The position numbers and the translations under genes were made by a program. Shown here in pieces: positions 30,897-40,970 of a stretch of DNA of 45,000 nt. The notes below the pieces were generated by a model that did no database searches, was not told the origin of the DNA, and saw only the letters and a program-made list of their open reading frames with translations. The stretch is from Sporodiniella umbellata. Its lineage: Eukaryota > Mucoromycota > Mucoromycetes > Mucorales > Rhizopodaceae. Position 1 is the stretch's first letter. The number at the start of each line of letters is the position of its first letter. Location: the NCBI GenBank assembly GCA_025677835.1, contig JAIXMR010000026.1, positions 1 through 45,000 of the forward strand, given 5' to 3'.

Positions 30897-31675
30897 TTAT
30901 TGATCGTGAATATTGGCAAGAGACGCTAAAGCTTCTTGAGTTTTTCTATTGCCTTGTTACTTTCTTTTTTTTTGGGCGGCTTTTTGTTTGATTTATTGAT
31001 CTGTAAAATTTACCTTCGCAACTCTTCAGCTTGTTGACGTTTTTTCGCGATTTGGTCTTCCATCAGTAACCTTAGTGTTTCTCTTGCCTGATGAGGACGG
31101 TAATCGTTTAGTATATGATGCATATTAATGAATGTGGTGCTGATATTTTCAATGTGCTTTCCAAACTATGATATTATTAGAAACAGCTAGAGACTTAGCA
31201 CATACCTCTTCTGGTTCCTTCATAAGAATGTCAAGTAGTTCTAGATACTGTCTTATTAAAGCTCTATTTAATTTTTTCAGTTCTTGCACGCGATCTATTG
31301 TAACTATTGGTTAATACATCTTGAATTAGAGTAAGTGAGTACATTTACCAATGGCTCCATCTTTGAATAGTTGCTTGACACCAAGCTCCTTTAAGGTTGG
31401 CAGTTGGTCCTGGACCTTTTTTTTTTTAAGTACATTCTTTAGCAGCAATTAAGTTTTACCTGCCATTTTTGATCAAACACTGTATATTCTGAAGTAGGCA
31501 CTGGTGGGGGTTCAAGTGATTGAAGGTAAAATTCAGGAATAGTCGTTGTTATTGGATCCATTGGAAATTCTTTCGTCTCATTAGCCTCTTTCAACAAATT
31601 TACATTTTCGTCTGTATATCGTTTGAAATAATTTGGTGGATCAGGCCAGGCGCTTCGTGTTGTTTGTTCAGTCAT
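30897..31675 (-). CDS. MED7: Mediator complex subunit 7
   Basis: Middle-module subunit of the RNA polymerase II Mediator. Exons (minus): 31675-31460, 31409-31349 (or from 31415), 31294-31206, 31165-31014, 30945-30897; 188 aa with the shorter exon 2. It starts MTEQTTRSAWPDPPNYFKRY, the Pro-rich Med7 N-terminus (WPDPPNYFKRYT), then EPPPVPTSEYTVFDQKW and LPTLKELGVKQLF. The most conserved block follows: QELKKLNRALIRQYLELLDI, FINMHHILNDYRPHQARETL and RLLMEDQIAKKRQQAEELR. The last exon (KTQEALASLANIHDQ) was chosen because it keeps the helix going; reading through the donor would stop two residues after EELR. Exon 2 has two in-frame acceptors six bases apart (AAAG/GTC or CCAG/GAC). It shares a 79-bp promoter region with the helicase gene. 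Confidence 0.93.
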
Positions 31676-31754
31676 GAGAAGTTTGAGAAAAAGGCTTTCT
31701 TTTTCAGACAGAAAAAAAAAAAAAGGAAAAAAAATAGTAAAAATAAATAAAGCA
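31676..31754. promoter_or_regulatory. 79-bp bidirectional promoter, MED7 / SF1B helicase
   Basis: All sequence between the two divergent start codons. It holds an A-rich run (about 31711-31730) on the plus strand and no TATA box. Confidence 0.7.
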
Positions 31755-34112
31755 ATGGAACAATTTGTTACGCATCAAAGAGAATTGATTGAGACTGAAC
31801 GACAGGTAGATGTAGAGGAGACTCTAAAATTACTGTCTTCCTACACACCTGCTCAACTTCAACGACGCGGGCTGGCTCTTGTAGGTTTGAAAGTTACAGG
31901 TACTTTATTTTTGCTTTTTGCAATTCGCTGAATGATTTCTTGAAGGCATGAGAACAGGCTTAGGTGGCAAAAGCTTAATCGACCTTGAGCTGGCTAACCC
32001 TAGTGTTTTGCCTGCTATTTTTCCTGCTCACAAGATCAGTACTGGCGATATTGTTGGTATAGACGTTTATAAGCGAGACAAACCATCAAAGCAGTCGGAG
32101 TATTCAGGTGTTGTAGCTCGTGTACAAGAATCAAGACTGACAATTGCGTTATCTCAAGAAGAGCTACCATCTGAGATACAAGAGCGATGTCAAATGTAAA
32201 ACTTCAGAAAACAAAACATTTAACTAATATTTTTTTTTTAATAGTATCAAACTTGCCAACAGTATCACTTATGAAAGGTATTTTGATATATAGGTATATA
32301 TGGATAGTAGAGAGTTGCTGATAAAGCGCGTAGGATGCTTAAGGCCTTGGATTTGCTAGAGAAAAGGTTCAACGAAGGAGGGTCTAATCTCATTCATGTT
32401 TTACTTGGAGAATCTAATCCATCAAGACCATCCAAAGTAGACATAGGGTTGTTTGATGATTCGCTGAACGAATCACAACAAGAGGCTGTTCGTTTCGCAT
32501 TGGGATCTCCGGAAGTAGCGCTTATTCACGGCCCCCCAGGTGTAATACAGACATTTCATTTTCAAAGAAAAAAAAATAGCAATTGATTTTGTGCTTTTTG
32601 AAAAATAGACTGGCAAAACATATACGCTAGTGGAAATTGTTCGTCAGCTCGTTCACCAGGACAAGAAGATTCTTGTTTGTGGACCATCCAATATATCAGT
32701 TGGTAAGTTTCCTAGCCATACCGCTTTCTGCTTAACGGTTTAGATAATTTGGTTGAGAGACTTTCACAGCACAAGATTCAACTGGTGCGTATCGGCCATC
32801 CAGCACGTGTTCTGCCTACTGTCATGGACCACACATTGGATATAATTACACGTACTTGCGATTCAGGCCAAATTGTCTCAGACATTCGGAACGAGATGGA
32901 CAATACTTTGCAAAAGATTGGGAAGACCAAGAGCAAAGTAGAGAGAAGAGGTATGTATAGTCTAGTTAAGGATTTGAGAAAAGACTACAGAATTAGAGAA
33001 AAGAAGGTTGTTGAGCAGGTTTTGTCTCATGCGCAAGTTACTCTGTCTACGTTGAATGGGTAAAGCGCTATTATTTCGAGCTGTACTAATTTTTTTTAGT
33101 GCTGCCAGCAGGAATATGATAAATCGAGAATTTGATGTAGTGATCATTGATGAAGCAACTCAAGCGTTGGAAGCTGAATGCTGGATTGCTCTTTTGAAGG
33201 CCAAGAAGGTTATACTGGTAAGGGAAAATAACTTTAGTTGGCAACATACTAAGTTTTTGCTTTTGCTTTCTTCATATGTAAGGCTGGAGATCACTTGCAA
33301 TTACCACCTACAGTAAAGTCGCCTATTCGAATTGGCTCCAAAAAAGCAGACCTTACCGTTACTTTATTTGACAGACTATTGAGGCTACACAAGGATAAGA
33401 TAAAGAGAATGCTGATGACTCAGTATCGTATGCATCAAAAGATTATGGAGTTTAGCTCACAGGAGCTATACGATGGTCAACTCGTAGCTGATGGTAGTGT
33501 TGCAGCCCACTTATTACAAGATCTTCCTAAAATAGAGAAAAGTGAGAATACTGAAGTACCTATTGTTATGATTGATACAAGCGACACAGGCATCACCCAT
33601 GAAGTGACCGAAGACTCTCAAGAAGAGCAAAGTAAAGCAAACGAGCTCGAAGTTGAGCTTGCTGTAAATCACATTAAAGCACTACTTAATGACGGACTTG
33701 AACAGGACCAAATAGGCGTGATAACACCCTATGCTTTTCAAGTTGCAAAACTCCGAAAGTATATCCGTGAGAGTTGGCCTGGGATCGAGGTGGGTACCGT
33801 AGATGGTTTTCAAGGCCGTGAAAAGGAGGCAATTATACTATCTTTAGTTCGCTCCAACGATTCGGGCGAAGTAGGTTTTTTGGCAGAAAAAAGACGTTTG
33901 AATGGTAAGACTCTTTCATTACGACCAAGCCTAATTTAACTGTAGTGGCAATGACAAGGGCCAAAAGACATTTGTGTGTTATTTGCGATTCAGAAACCCT
34001 TTTGGGAAACAAAGGAGGTGATTCTCCGAGACAGGATGGAGGATTTTTGAAGCGGTGGATAGAATGGCTTGGCGAAGAAGCCGATTTAAGATTTAGTGAG
34101 ACTGTCGCTTGA
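31755..34112 (+). CDS. SF1B DNA/RNA helicase, IGHMBP2/Hcs1 type
   Basis: Upf1-like superfamily 1B helicase related to SMUBP-2 (IGHMBP2) and yeast Hcs1, which unwinds nucleic acid 5'-3'. Exons: 31755-31899, 31946-32195, 32245-32277 (33 nt), 32334-32541, 32609-32702, 32744-33059, 33100-33217, 33283-33904, 33946-34112; 650 aa, close to Hcs1. It starts [20 protein letters not shown]. The N-terminal barrel region has [11 protein letters not shown]. Then come the Q-motif [13 protein letters not shown], Walker A GPPGTGKTYT (split by an intron after GPPG), [26 protein letters not shown], the Walker B box [58 protein letters not shown] and [19 protein letters not shown]. There is no room for the R3H and AN1 domains of animal IGHMBP2. 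Confidence 0.95.
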
Positions 34113-34498
34113 AAACATTACCAATCATCGGATGTATCGCCACAATACTGTTAGCAATCTTTTTTTAGTTTTTGTTTATCCAGCAACTGCTCATTTTGGT
34201 TTTTAGCCTAAAAACAAAAATAAAAACTCCATCCTTTGCATTCCAGACTCTTCTATTAACGAAGGTGTATAAACAAAAATAAGGCTGTACATTCTTTGAT
34301 ATCAATTGTGGACTGATTTATGCCAGCACATCTTCTTGTGTTCTTGTAAGAAAGAAAAACGAACCCAAACATTGTAAAAAGGCTCTTCAGAGTTGACTTT
34401 CTTTGTATAAACACTTATCATTGCGCTTTTTTTCAGAGATTACAAATTTCATAAAAAACTGTGCACTACGCTTTTATTGAATAGATAAATTTAAAAAG
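34113..34498. other. Convergent intergenic region, helicase / ALT
   Basis: 386 bp of 3' flanking sequence; nothing recognised. Confidence 0.5.
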
Positions 34499-36168
34499 CT
34501 ACTTATATTGCTTCATAAAGTCTTTGTGAAAAGTTTGGATGTTGGCACACAGCTCTTCAAAAAGCTTTTCTTCGGGCAAGAATGAGCAGCGAATATGAAG
34601 AGTGCCTGGTTCTTGACCAAAACCGGATCCAGGAACAACACATATTCCTGTGGCATTTAACAAAGCCATACCATAGAAATCGTCGGGTTCCATCCCTTTA
34701 ACTTTAGCTTGAGCAATTGCTTTGGCGGGTAATCGAATGCGAGGGAAAAGATACATGGCACCTTTCGCATCTTCGCAAGTGACACCTTCCAGCTCGTGAA
34801 AGCATTCTGCGAGTTTTTGAGCACGACGGAAGTAAGAGGTTTGAATGTCGTCTACTTCTGCATGATATTTTGGGTATGAGGGGTCGCCTTTTTTGGGAGG
34901 GTTAGTCATTAAGTCTACCATAATCTGGCCTTGCAGATTAGAGCCTGAAAAGATCGAAAACATCTTGTAAAGTTCGGATAAAACTTCTGGATCCACATTG
35001 ACGCATTCAACATAGCCGCCTCGTCTTCCACACTCACCAACCACGCCCTTGGAGATGGAATGGAACGAAAAGAGTTCTTGGTTGTCATACTTGGAACCCA
35101 TGGATCTCAATACTTTCTTAAAGCTATGGAAAGGGTGGTCGCGTGGTTGGAAAATGTTTGCTTGGTAAACTTCATCAGCCAAAACCACCAGACCCTCTTC
35201 TTGACAGAACTGCAAGACGTCCTGGATATTTTCCTCTGAAAGACATTGCCCTGTGGGATTTCCAGGATTGATGACTGCTAAAGCATTGACGTGGATACCC
35301 TGCGAGCGGGCCTTTTGGATCGATTGGTGAAGACGTTCGGGATTCAAAGCAAACTGATTTTTTTCGTCCAAGTAATAAGGAATGGGCTCGGAACCCATCA
35401 TCTGAAGAGCGGCAGTATAGATAGGATATTGGGGTATAGGTATCATTACGCCGGATTTTTGGTTTGGTTGGTGAAGTATTTGAAGAACACGGTGAATCCC
35501 TTCGCCTGCACCTTGCGTTAAAAATATAGTTTCAGGGTCGGCTGCATAGCCATCTCGACGCTCAATAAAGTGAGCAATATTTTCGCGAATATGTCCTACT
35601 CCTTTCGAATCCGCATAGGCACCTAAATGACCGATATGATTTAACAAAGTCTCAGCTCGTTCAATCGCATCGATTGGGTATAGTTGAGATACCAGATCTC
35701 TGTTTTCCTTTTTTAAAAGATCTTGATTTTCAACCAGGGAAGAAACCTAACATGCATAGGTAAGTATCGCAAAATACTACAAACATTCTTTCATTTTACC
35801 TGGCGGAAGAAAGTGATGGGCTTTTGATTGAAGATATGAGGATTTCCGATGTTACAGAAGACAACATCGTCAAACTTGAACTTTTCAGGGTTTTTCTTCA
35901 ACATCTTACTAAGAACCTCTGCACGAGCGGGCAGCTCCCCCATAACAGCGTACTCTGCCTTTCGAATCAGCGGGTTCATTGTATCTTTTGTCAAATTTCG
36001 AACAGGTACTTCTATTATAGGCTTAGCCTCTTGGATTTATTTATATTCAAACACTATAAAAAAAGACTAACCTTCGCATTTCCCAGCTAACGCTACACTA
36101 GAAGACCAGCGAGTACCGAAGAATCGGTTACATTGAATGACTTTGGAACGCGAAATATATTTCATCAT
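34499..36168 (-). CDS. Alanine aminotransferase
   Basis: PLP enzyme converting alanine and 2-oxoglutarate to pyruvate and glutamate. Exons (minus): 36168-36072, 36029-35800, 35746-34499; 524 aa. The N-terminus MMKYISRSKVIQCNRFFGTR is Arg/Ser-rich with WSSS, consistent with a mitochondrial presequence. The domain begins RNLTKDTMNPLIRKAEYAV, then FCNIGNPHIFNQKPITFFRQ, YADSKGVGHIRENIAHFI, FLTQGAGEGIHRVL, PIPQYPIYTAAL, VINPGNPTGQCLS, LVVLADEVYQANIF, and the PLP-lysine segment SFHSISKGVVGECGRRGGY. The end carries ICVVPGSGFGQ and TLHIRCSFLPEE. Exon 1 and 2 join through Glu (GAG). The two in-frame ATGs at 36168 and 36165 cannot be separated. Confidence 0.95.
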
Positions 36169-38054
36169 TTTTGCTAGATTTTTATTTTGTAAAAAAAAAA
36201 AAAAAAAAGAATGGAATGAAAGACGTGTTCTTTTTCCGTATGATATTTATATCAAGAACATTAATAGCTAGAGGCTATATCCGGTTTAGAGTTATTTTCA
36301 ACGTGATTTGCTCGTAATGCACTCTGCGTCCAGGTACAGAATGATGTCATGATTTTACGGGGCCTAAATAAACGGAGTTTGACTTTCATCATTTGCCATA
36401 CAGAGAGAGCGCAGGAATATGCTTTGAAAACAAATCAAAGTATGACGCATTTCAGGAGAACGTGTGCTCTGATCTCGGCCCTTCGTTTTTTTTCTATACA
36501 TTTACTTTCAGCGAATCAAATGAATTAAATCAAAGGCGTTGAAAGAAAATTGAAGGGCGAACGATGAGATGCTTACATTTATTAAAATAGCAAATTCAGC
36601 ACTGGTATCTCCTTGCTACGGAAGCCGACTCAACCGTCCCACGTGAAAGCGTATTTTTCTTTGACTTTTGAGATCACTCTGATCCAACCATTGTCTTGTA
36701 CTAATAAATCACCCTTGTATTCTCAAAGCGCACAGCCCTTTTCTTTCTCAAAACCAAGTTATTTTATGGGTTAGTGGGGATCAGATAATAGCTGGAGTGA
36801 GCGTACAAGGCTACTGTCAAGTATTGAGAGTCAATCGTAAAGTGAACTGTTGTACAGAAAAGCTCAATGACGGCTAACCTCCCTCTTTTCCCTTTCTTTT
36901 TTCTGATATTACCTAAACTCAGTGTGGGAAAAAGGACCCATGAAGATCGTTTTCTGCGCTATTATATACAGTGTTTTCTGTTTCAGGAAAAATGAGCTCA
37001 GACGGGAGGATTTGTGTATATATTTGTGTGAACTACAGAAAAAGAAAAATGTAGAAAATAGAAGGTGTTTGTAATAGTAATATAATTGAAATAGGTGTGA
37101 CCCAGGGATTTTTTTCTATTACACTATTCGGGTAGCCGGCTTTTTTTATATTTTCATTACCTTTGCTGTATTGTACATCATTCGGTCTCTTAGAATTAGA
37201 ATACTAGGCATACTCCCAATTTTGTATGCCTCTTTTTGTTTTTTTCTTGTACAGTTGGCCAAGAGTTTGAGTTGTACTTTTATACTACTTTCTATGCATT
37301 TGGCCATTTGCTAAAATGTGTTTTTTTTTATTGTCCAGTATCTGTGCTTTAAATCCTATGCTATTGTACAAATACTGTTCTTCATTTGTATGTAAAGCAT
37401 TCTGTACAACACCCTCCACATTTTGCTATATGTGTCTTAAGTTTAAATACAATAGTATAATATTAAGCCCAAGGGATTCTTCTTCAAGACATCCCTATCA
37501 ACGGAGAAATTGTGTTCTATGACTTTTCTAGAAATATCGCAAGTCATGGGGTCAAAGACCTGACCATCAGTGCTTGTTTCTAAGCAAGTCAAAGTCGTGC
37601 AACAGCTAAAATAACCATCGTGAGATCGTATTCGCTTTAAGAAAAAATCTTCCGCAGTTTGAATGTTCAACAATAATCAAAGTTAGAAATCAAAGAAAAG
37701 AATCTATAAAAGTAAGGCGTGACCCCAAACAGAAAAGAATTAGAACAAAATGTTTAGATCAAACTACTTTGAAATAAAATAAAATAAAAAATTGAGGCTG
37801 ACGGCCACATTTTTATTGAGTTGCATCAAAACTAAGCGTTTTGATGTGCTCCTAATCTCTTTTGGTTAGTCTGCCAACGTTTTAAGCTCTGTATAAATTT
37901 ATACTCTGCTTTATTCAGTTTACAGAAAAGAAAACGCTACAATTTTTGTGTGATGGCTAGAGACTGTGACCATCTAGAGTCCATTTTCAAGTGACTGCTT
38001 TATCTTTTTGCTTAATGGATTGATTTTTATTTTGTTTTACTTTACACCCGATAA
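36169..38054. other. Intergenic region between ALT and IMP3
   Basis: About 1.9 kb between divergent genes. No gene is convincing. A TATAAATT at about 37892 lies 160 bp before the IMP3 start. The minus-strand ORF 37443-37673 (contains SHDGYFSCCTTLTCLETSTD) is protein-like but isolated. Confidence 0.45.
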
Positions 38055-38692
38055 ATGAGACAACTAAAGCATCACGAACAAAAGCTACTGAAAAAAGTAG
38101 ACTTCTTACAATGGAAGAAAGAAGATAGTCTTCGAGAGATCAAGGTAGTTCGCAAATACTTTTTACAGCAAAGAGAAGATTACCACAAGTAAGAGACTTT
38201 TTAAAAGAGGAACCCCAACTAATTTTGTAGATACAACAAATTGGTAGGAAACGTAATTTCGTTAGCCAACAAGATCTCTTTGTTGGATAGTCGAGATCCT
38301 TTTAGAGCAGAGCAGGAAAAAGCATTATTAGAAAAGCTATATAACATGGGCATAGTCAATGCAACAACCAAGTTTTCGGATTGTCGCAAGGTTAACGTTT
38401 CTGCCTTTTGCCGCAGACGCCTGCCTATTGTTATGTGTCGACTGAAGATGGCAGAAACAGTTAAGGAGGCAGTAACGTTTGTAGAGCAGGGACATATTCG
38501 TGTAGGCCCTCAGACTGTAAACGACCCTGCTTTTCTGGTTTCACGTACTATGGAGGACTATGTGACCTGGGTTGATACTTCAAAGATCAAGAGAAAGATC
38601 ATGAAATATAACGACAAGGTAAAAATCACTTTGACGGAATCAAACATTTACTTACATTTTTCACTTAGTTGGATGACTTTGACCTTTTGTAA
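38055..38692 (+). CDS. IMP3: U3 snoRNP protein IMP3
   Basis: S4-domain protein of the U3 small nucleolar RNP (SSU processome) that helps U3 base-pair with pre-18S rRNA in the nucleolus. Exons 38055-38188, 38231-38618, 38669-38692; 181 aa, the family length. It starts [20 protein letters not shown], then [40 protein letters not shown] and the S4 core [60 protein letters not shown], ending [19 protein letters not shown]. The last exon codes only LDDFDLL and matches the usual C-terminus. It ends 135 bp before the next gene on the same strand. Confidence 0.97.
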
Positions 38693-38827
38693 AAACAATA
38701 AACTAATTAAACGCATATCATTATAACATTGATGTACCAATTTCCATCTCGAAAAAAAAATGCGGCACTATGTGTAACACTTTTTATCTCCCTTGCATTT
38801 TTTCCTTTTCCCCATATTTTATTAGTA

Positions 38828-40207
38828 ATGAGCTTATCGGGTTTAAAACATGGTGCAAAGGCTCTCGGATGTCGTACCTGGATGGTAAGTAGAGCATGCA
38901 GATTGTATATATAACTGCTTTATTGGTATTGAATAATGTCTCGCTTCTTAAATAGAGTACAGCAGGAATTGAACGCGCTCATCGAGCTATACTTTTTCCA
39001 GGTTGACCATTTCAACTTTGAAAATGTGCTAATAGTATTAGGACAGGGCTCTCAATATGTAGGCATGGGGAAAGACCTTTACAACCTTTACCCTCGTTCG
39101 GCCAAGTTAGTATTTGAAGAGGCCGATGAGGCCCTTAAATACAGTCTGAGTGGAGTTATATTCGAAGGCAAACAGGAAAAGCTTAAAATGACCGAAAATG
39201 CACAACCTGCCATCTTGACGACCTCATTGGCTATGTTGAGCGTTTTGGAAATCGAGTTTGGTTTTGACATCGTTAAGGCTTGCAACCAGGTTTTAGGGCA
39301 CTCCTTGGGTGAATACACAGCTTTAGTTGCTGCCAAATCCATGTCTTTAGCCGATGCAGTAAAACTAGTACGGTTACGAGGGGAAGCTATGACACGAGCT
39401 GTCGCTGACAAACAGGGCAAAACTGCCATGTCAGCTTTGGTAGTGAGAAAAGACAAACTGGAAGAACTAGAAAAGGCAGTCAAGGAAATTCAAAAGAACC
39501 TGCCTGAGGGTGAATTAGTACAAGTCGCCAACATCAATAGTGTAATAGGCAACAGAAAAACAAATATACCATTTGGAGTATTGAGTGATGTTTGTAGACT
39601 TTTCAAGTAGTAATCAGTGGAACAACCCAAGGTGTAGATGTGACCTCACGCGAATTACAGGAGCGTCGATTCGCTGCTCGTGCAGTGGACTTGCCTGTTT
39701 CGTAAGTTAGGCGTATAAACTGTAGTAAAACTAACAGCTTCGATAGCGCTCCTTTCCACTGCCCGTTGATGAAGCCTGCTGCAGAAGTTATGGAGGATGC
39801 CATAAAGAATGTTGAAATAAAAATGCCTGTAGTGGATGTAGTATCCAATGTGACTGCCAAGCCCGTAAGACATCTCACTTCATGATCCATATACTTATAT
39901 CTCGCAGTATACCAATGTAGAGGAAATCCCACAGTTACTTGTCGCTCAAATCATGGAAACAGTACAATGGGAACGTAGTATTAACTACTGTAAAGGGCAG
40001 GATGTGGATGAGTTTTTATGCTTCGGCCCTGGAAAGGTGCTGGCTAACTTATTGAAGAAAGAGTACCCTTTGGACAAAATAACGTAGGGTTGTTTAAACT
40101 ATCTATCGTGTGCTAACTTTTTCTTTAAAAGCACAATCACAAGCGCTGACGATATTTTGACTTTTTCCAAGCTATTCTACACAAATCAAAATCGAAACTT
40201 CAACTAG
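38828..40207 (+). CDS. MCT1: Malonyl-CoA:ACP transacylase, mitochondrial type
   Basis: Loads malonyl groups onto acyl carrier protein for type II (mitochondrial) fatty-acid synthesis. Exons 38828-38884, 38956-39001, 39042-39541, 39598-39701, 39747-39864, 39908-40083, 40132-40207; 358 aa, phases close. The leader MSLSGLKHGAKALGCRTWMS is basic and could target mitochondria. The FabD domain shows ILFPGQGSQYVGMGKDL, NAQPAILTTSLAMLSVL, the nucleophile motif VLGHSLGEYTALVAA, the conserved Arg in VRLRGEAMTRAV, VANINSTFQVVISGTTQGVD, the catalytic His in APFHCPLMKPAAEVM, and GPGKVLANLLKKEYP. The intron between exons 2 and 3 is only 40 nt. The exon 3/4 join (NINS/TFQVVISG) was placed by homology; a longer read of exon 3 runs into non-homologous sequence. 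Confidence 0.94.
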
Positions 40208-40970
40208 TCTATGTGTTACTATGACCCAATAAAGCTCAGTATTTTGCTGCATTGTAAAATTCAAGTAGAAATAATGTTTGATAATTTGTTTCTGAAGTAT
40301 ATTCGAGTTCACATAAAACCTGGACGACTCTATATCAAACGATACACGCCCCGTGTTTTTTATTTCGCGAATTTCAGCTAGTAACATTCTATGGTATGCA
40401 TGCAGCTTGGCTATTTTCAGTATTTTTAGCAACCACTGTGAGGGAGCTTTGGCAGGGAAGCTATTTAAAACTCGTAAGGACCAAAAAAAAAAAAAAAAAA
40501 AAAGCAGGCAAACTTGACCCATTAAAGCAGTTTTTTGTTGATTGTTCCAATCATATCAAACGAGAACAAACAATCTAGTCGTCTTGGACTGAAGACAGCT
40601 GTGCACAGACAACCTAAGACTTGCAATGTATAAAATAGTCGCTTTTTTATGAGATTATACTGCACAAAATTACATCGCTTTTTATAGATCTGAAATACTA
40701 CAAGAACCAGTGTCCTACGGTCAAACTTCTATTTAGTTTTTTTGGTCTAAAGTACTTTACTATATATTCTTAGAAATGTAGTCATCGGCTATTTCGCCTC
40801 GTCCGATCCGATTTAAAACTTTTTTTGGCTTTTTTTTATAATGCAGCTAAAGACTCAGTTTTATTGGGTCATCATAACGTACAAACCTACACTCTCTTTT
40901 TCTCTTACTTTTTTTTTTTTTTTTTTTCAATATTTCGTTCTTAAAGTATATATCGATTCCTTTTAAAAGA
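40208..40970. other. Intergenic region between MCT1 and UvdE
   Basis: 763 bp, AT-rich, with an A-run at about 40483-40503 and a T-tract at about 40911-40927. No gene recognised. Confidence 0.5.

Noticed and set aside
30961..31014. MED7 ending at the TAA right after EELRR
   Set aside because: That TAA is part of a GTAAAT donor; splicing to the CAATAG acceptor at 30946 continues the frame with a helical KTQEALASLANIHDQ end.
37443..37673. Minus-strand 76-codon ORF with several Cys
   Set aside because: Protein-like but isolated, with no start context or partner exons. It could be a relic, but I cannot support it.
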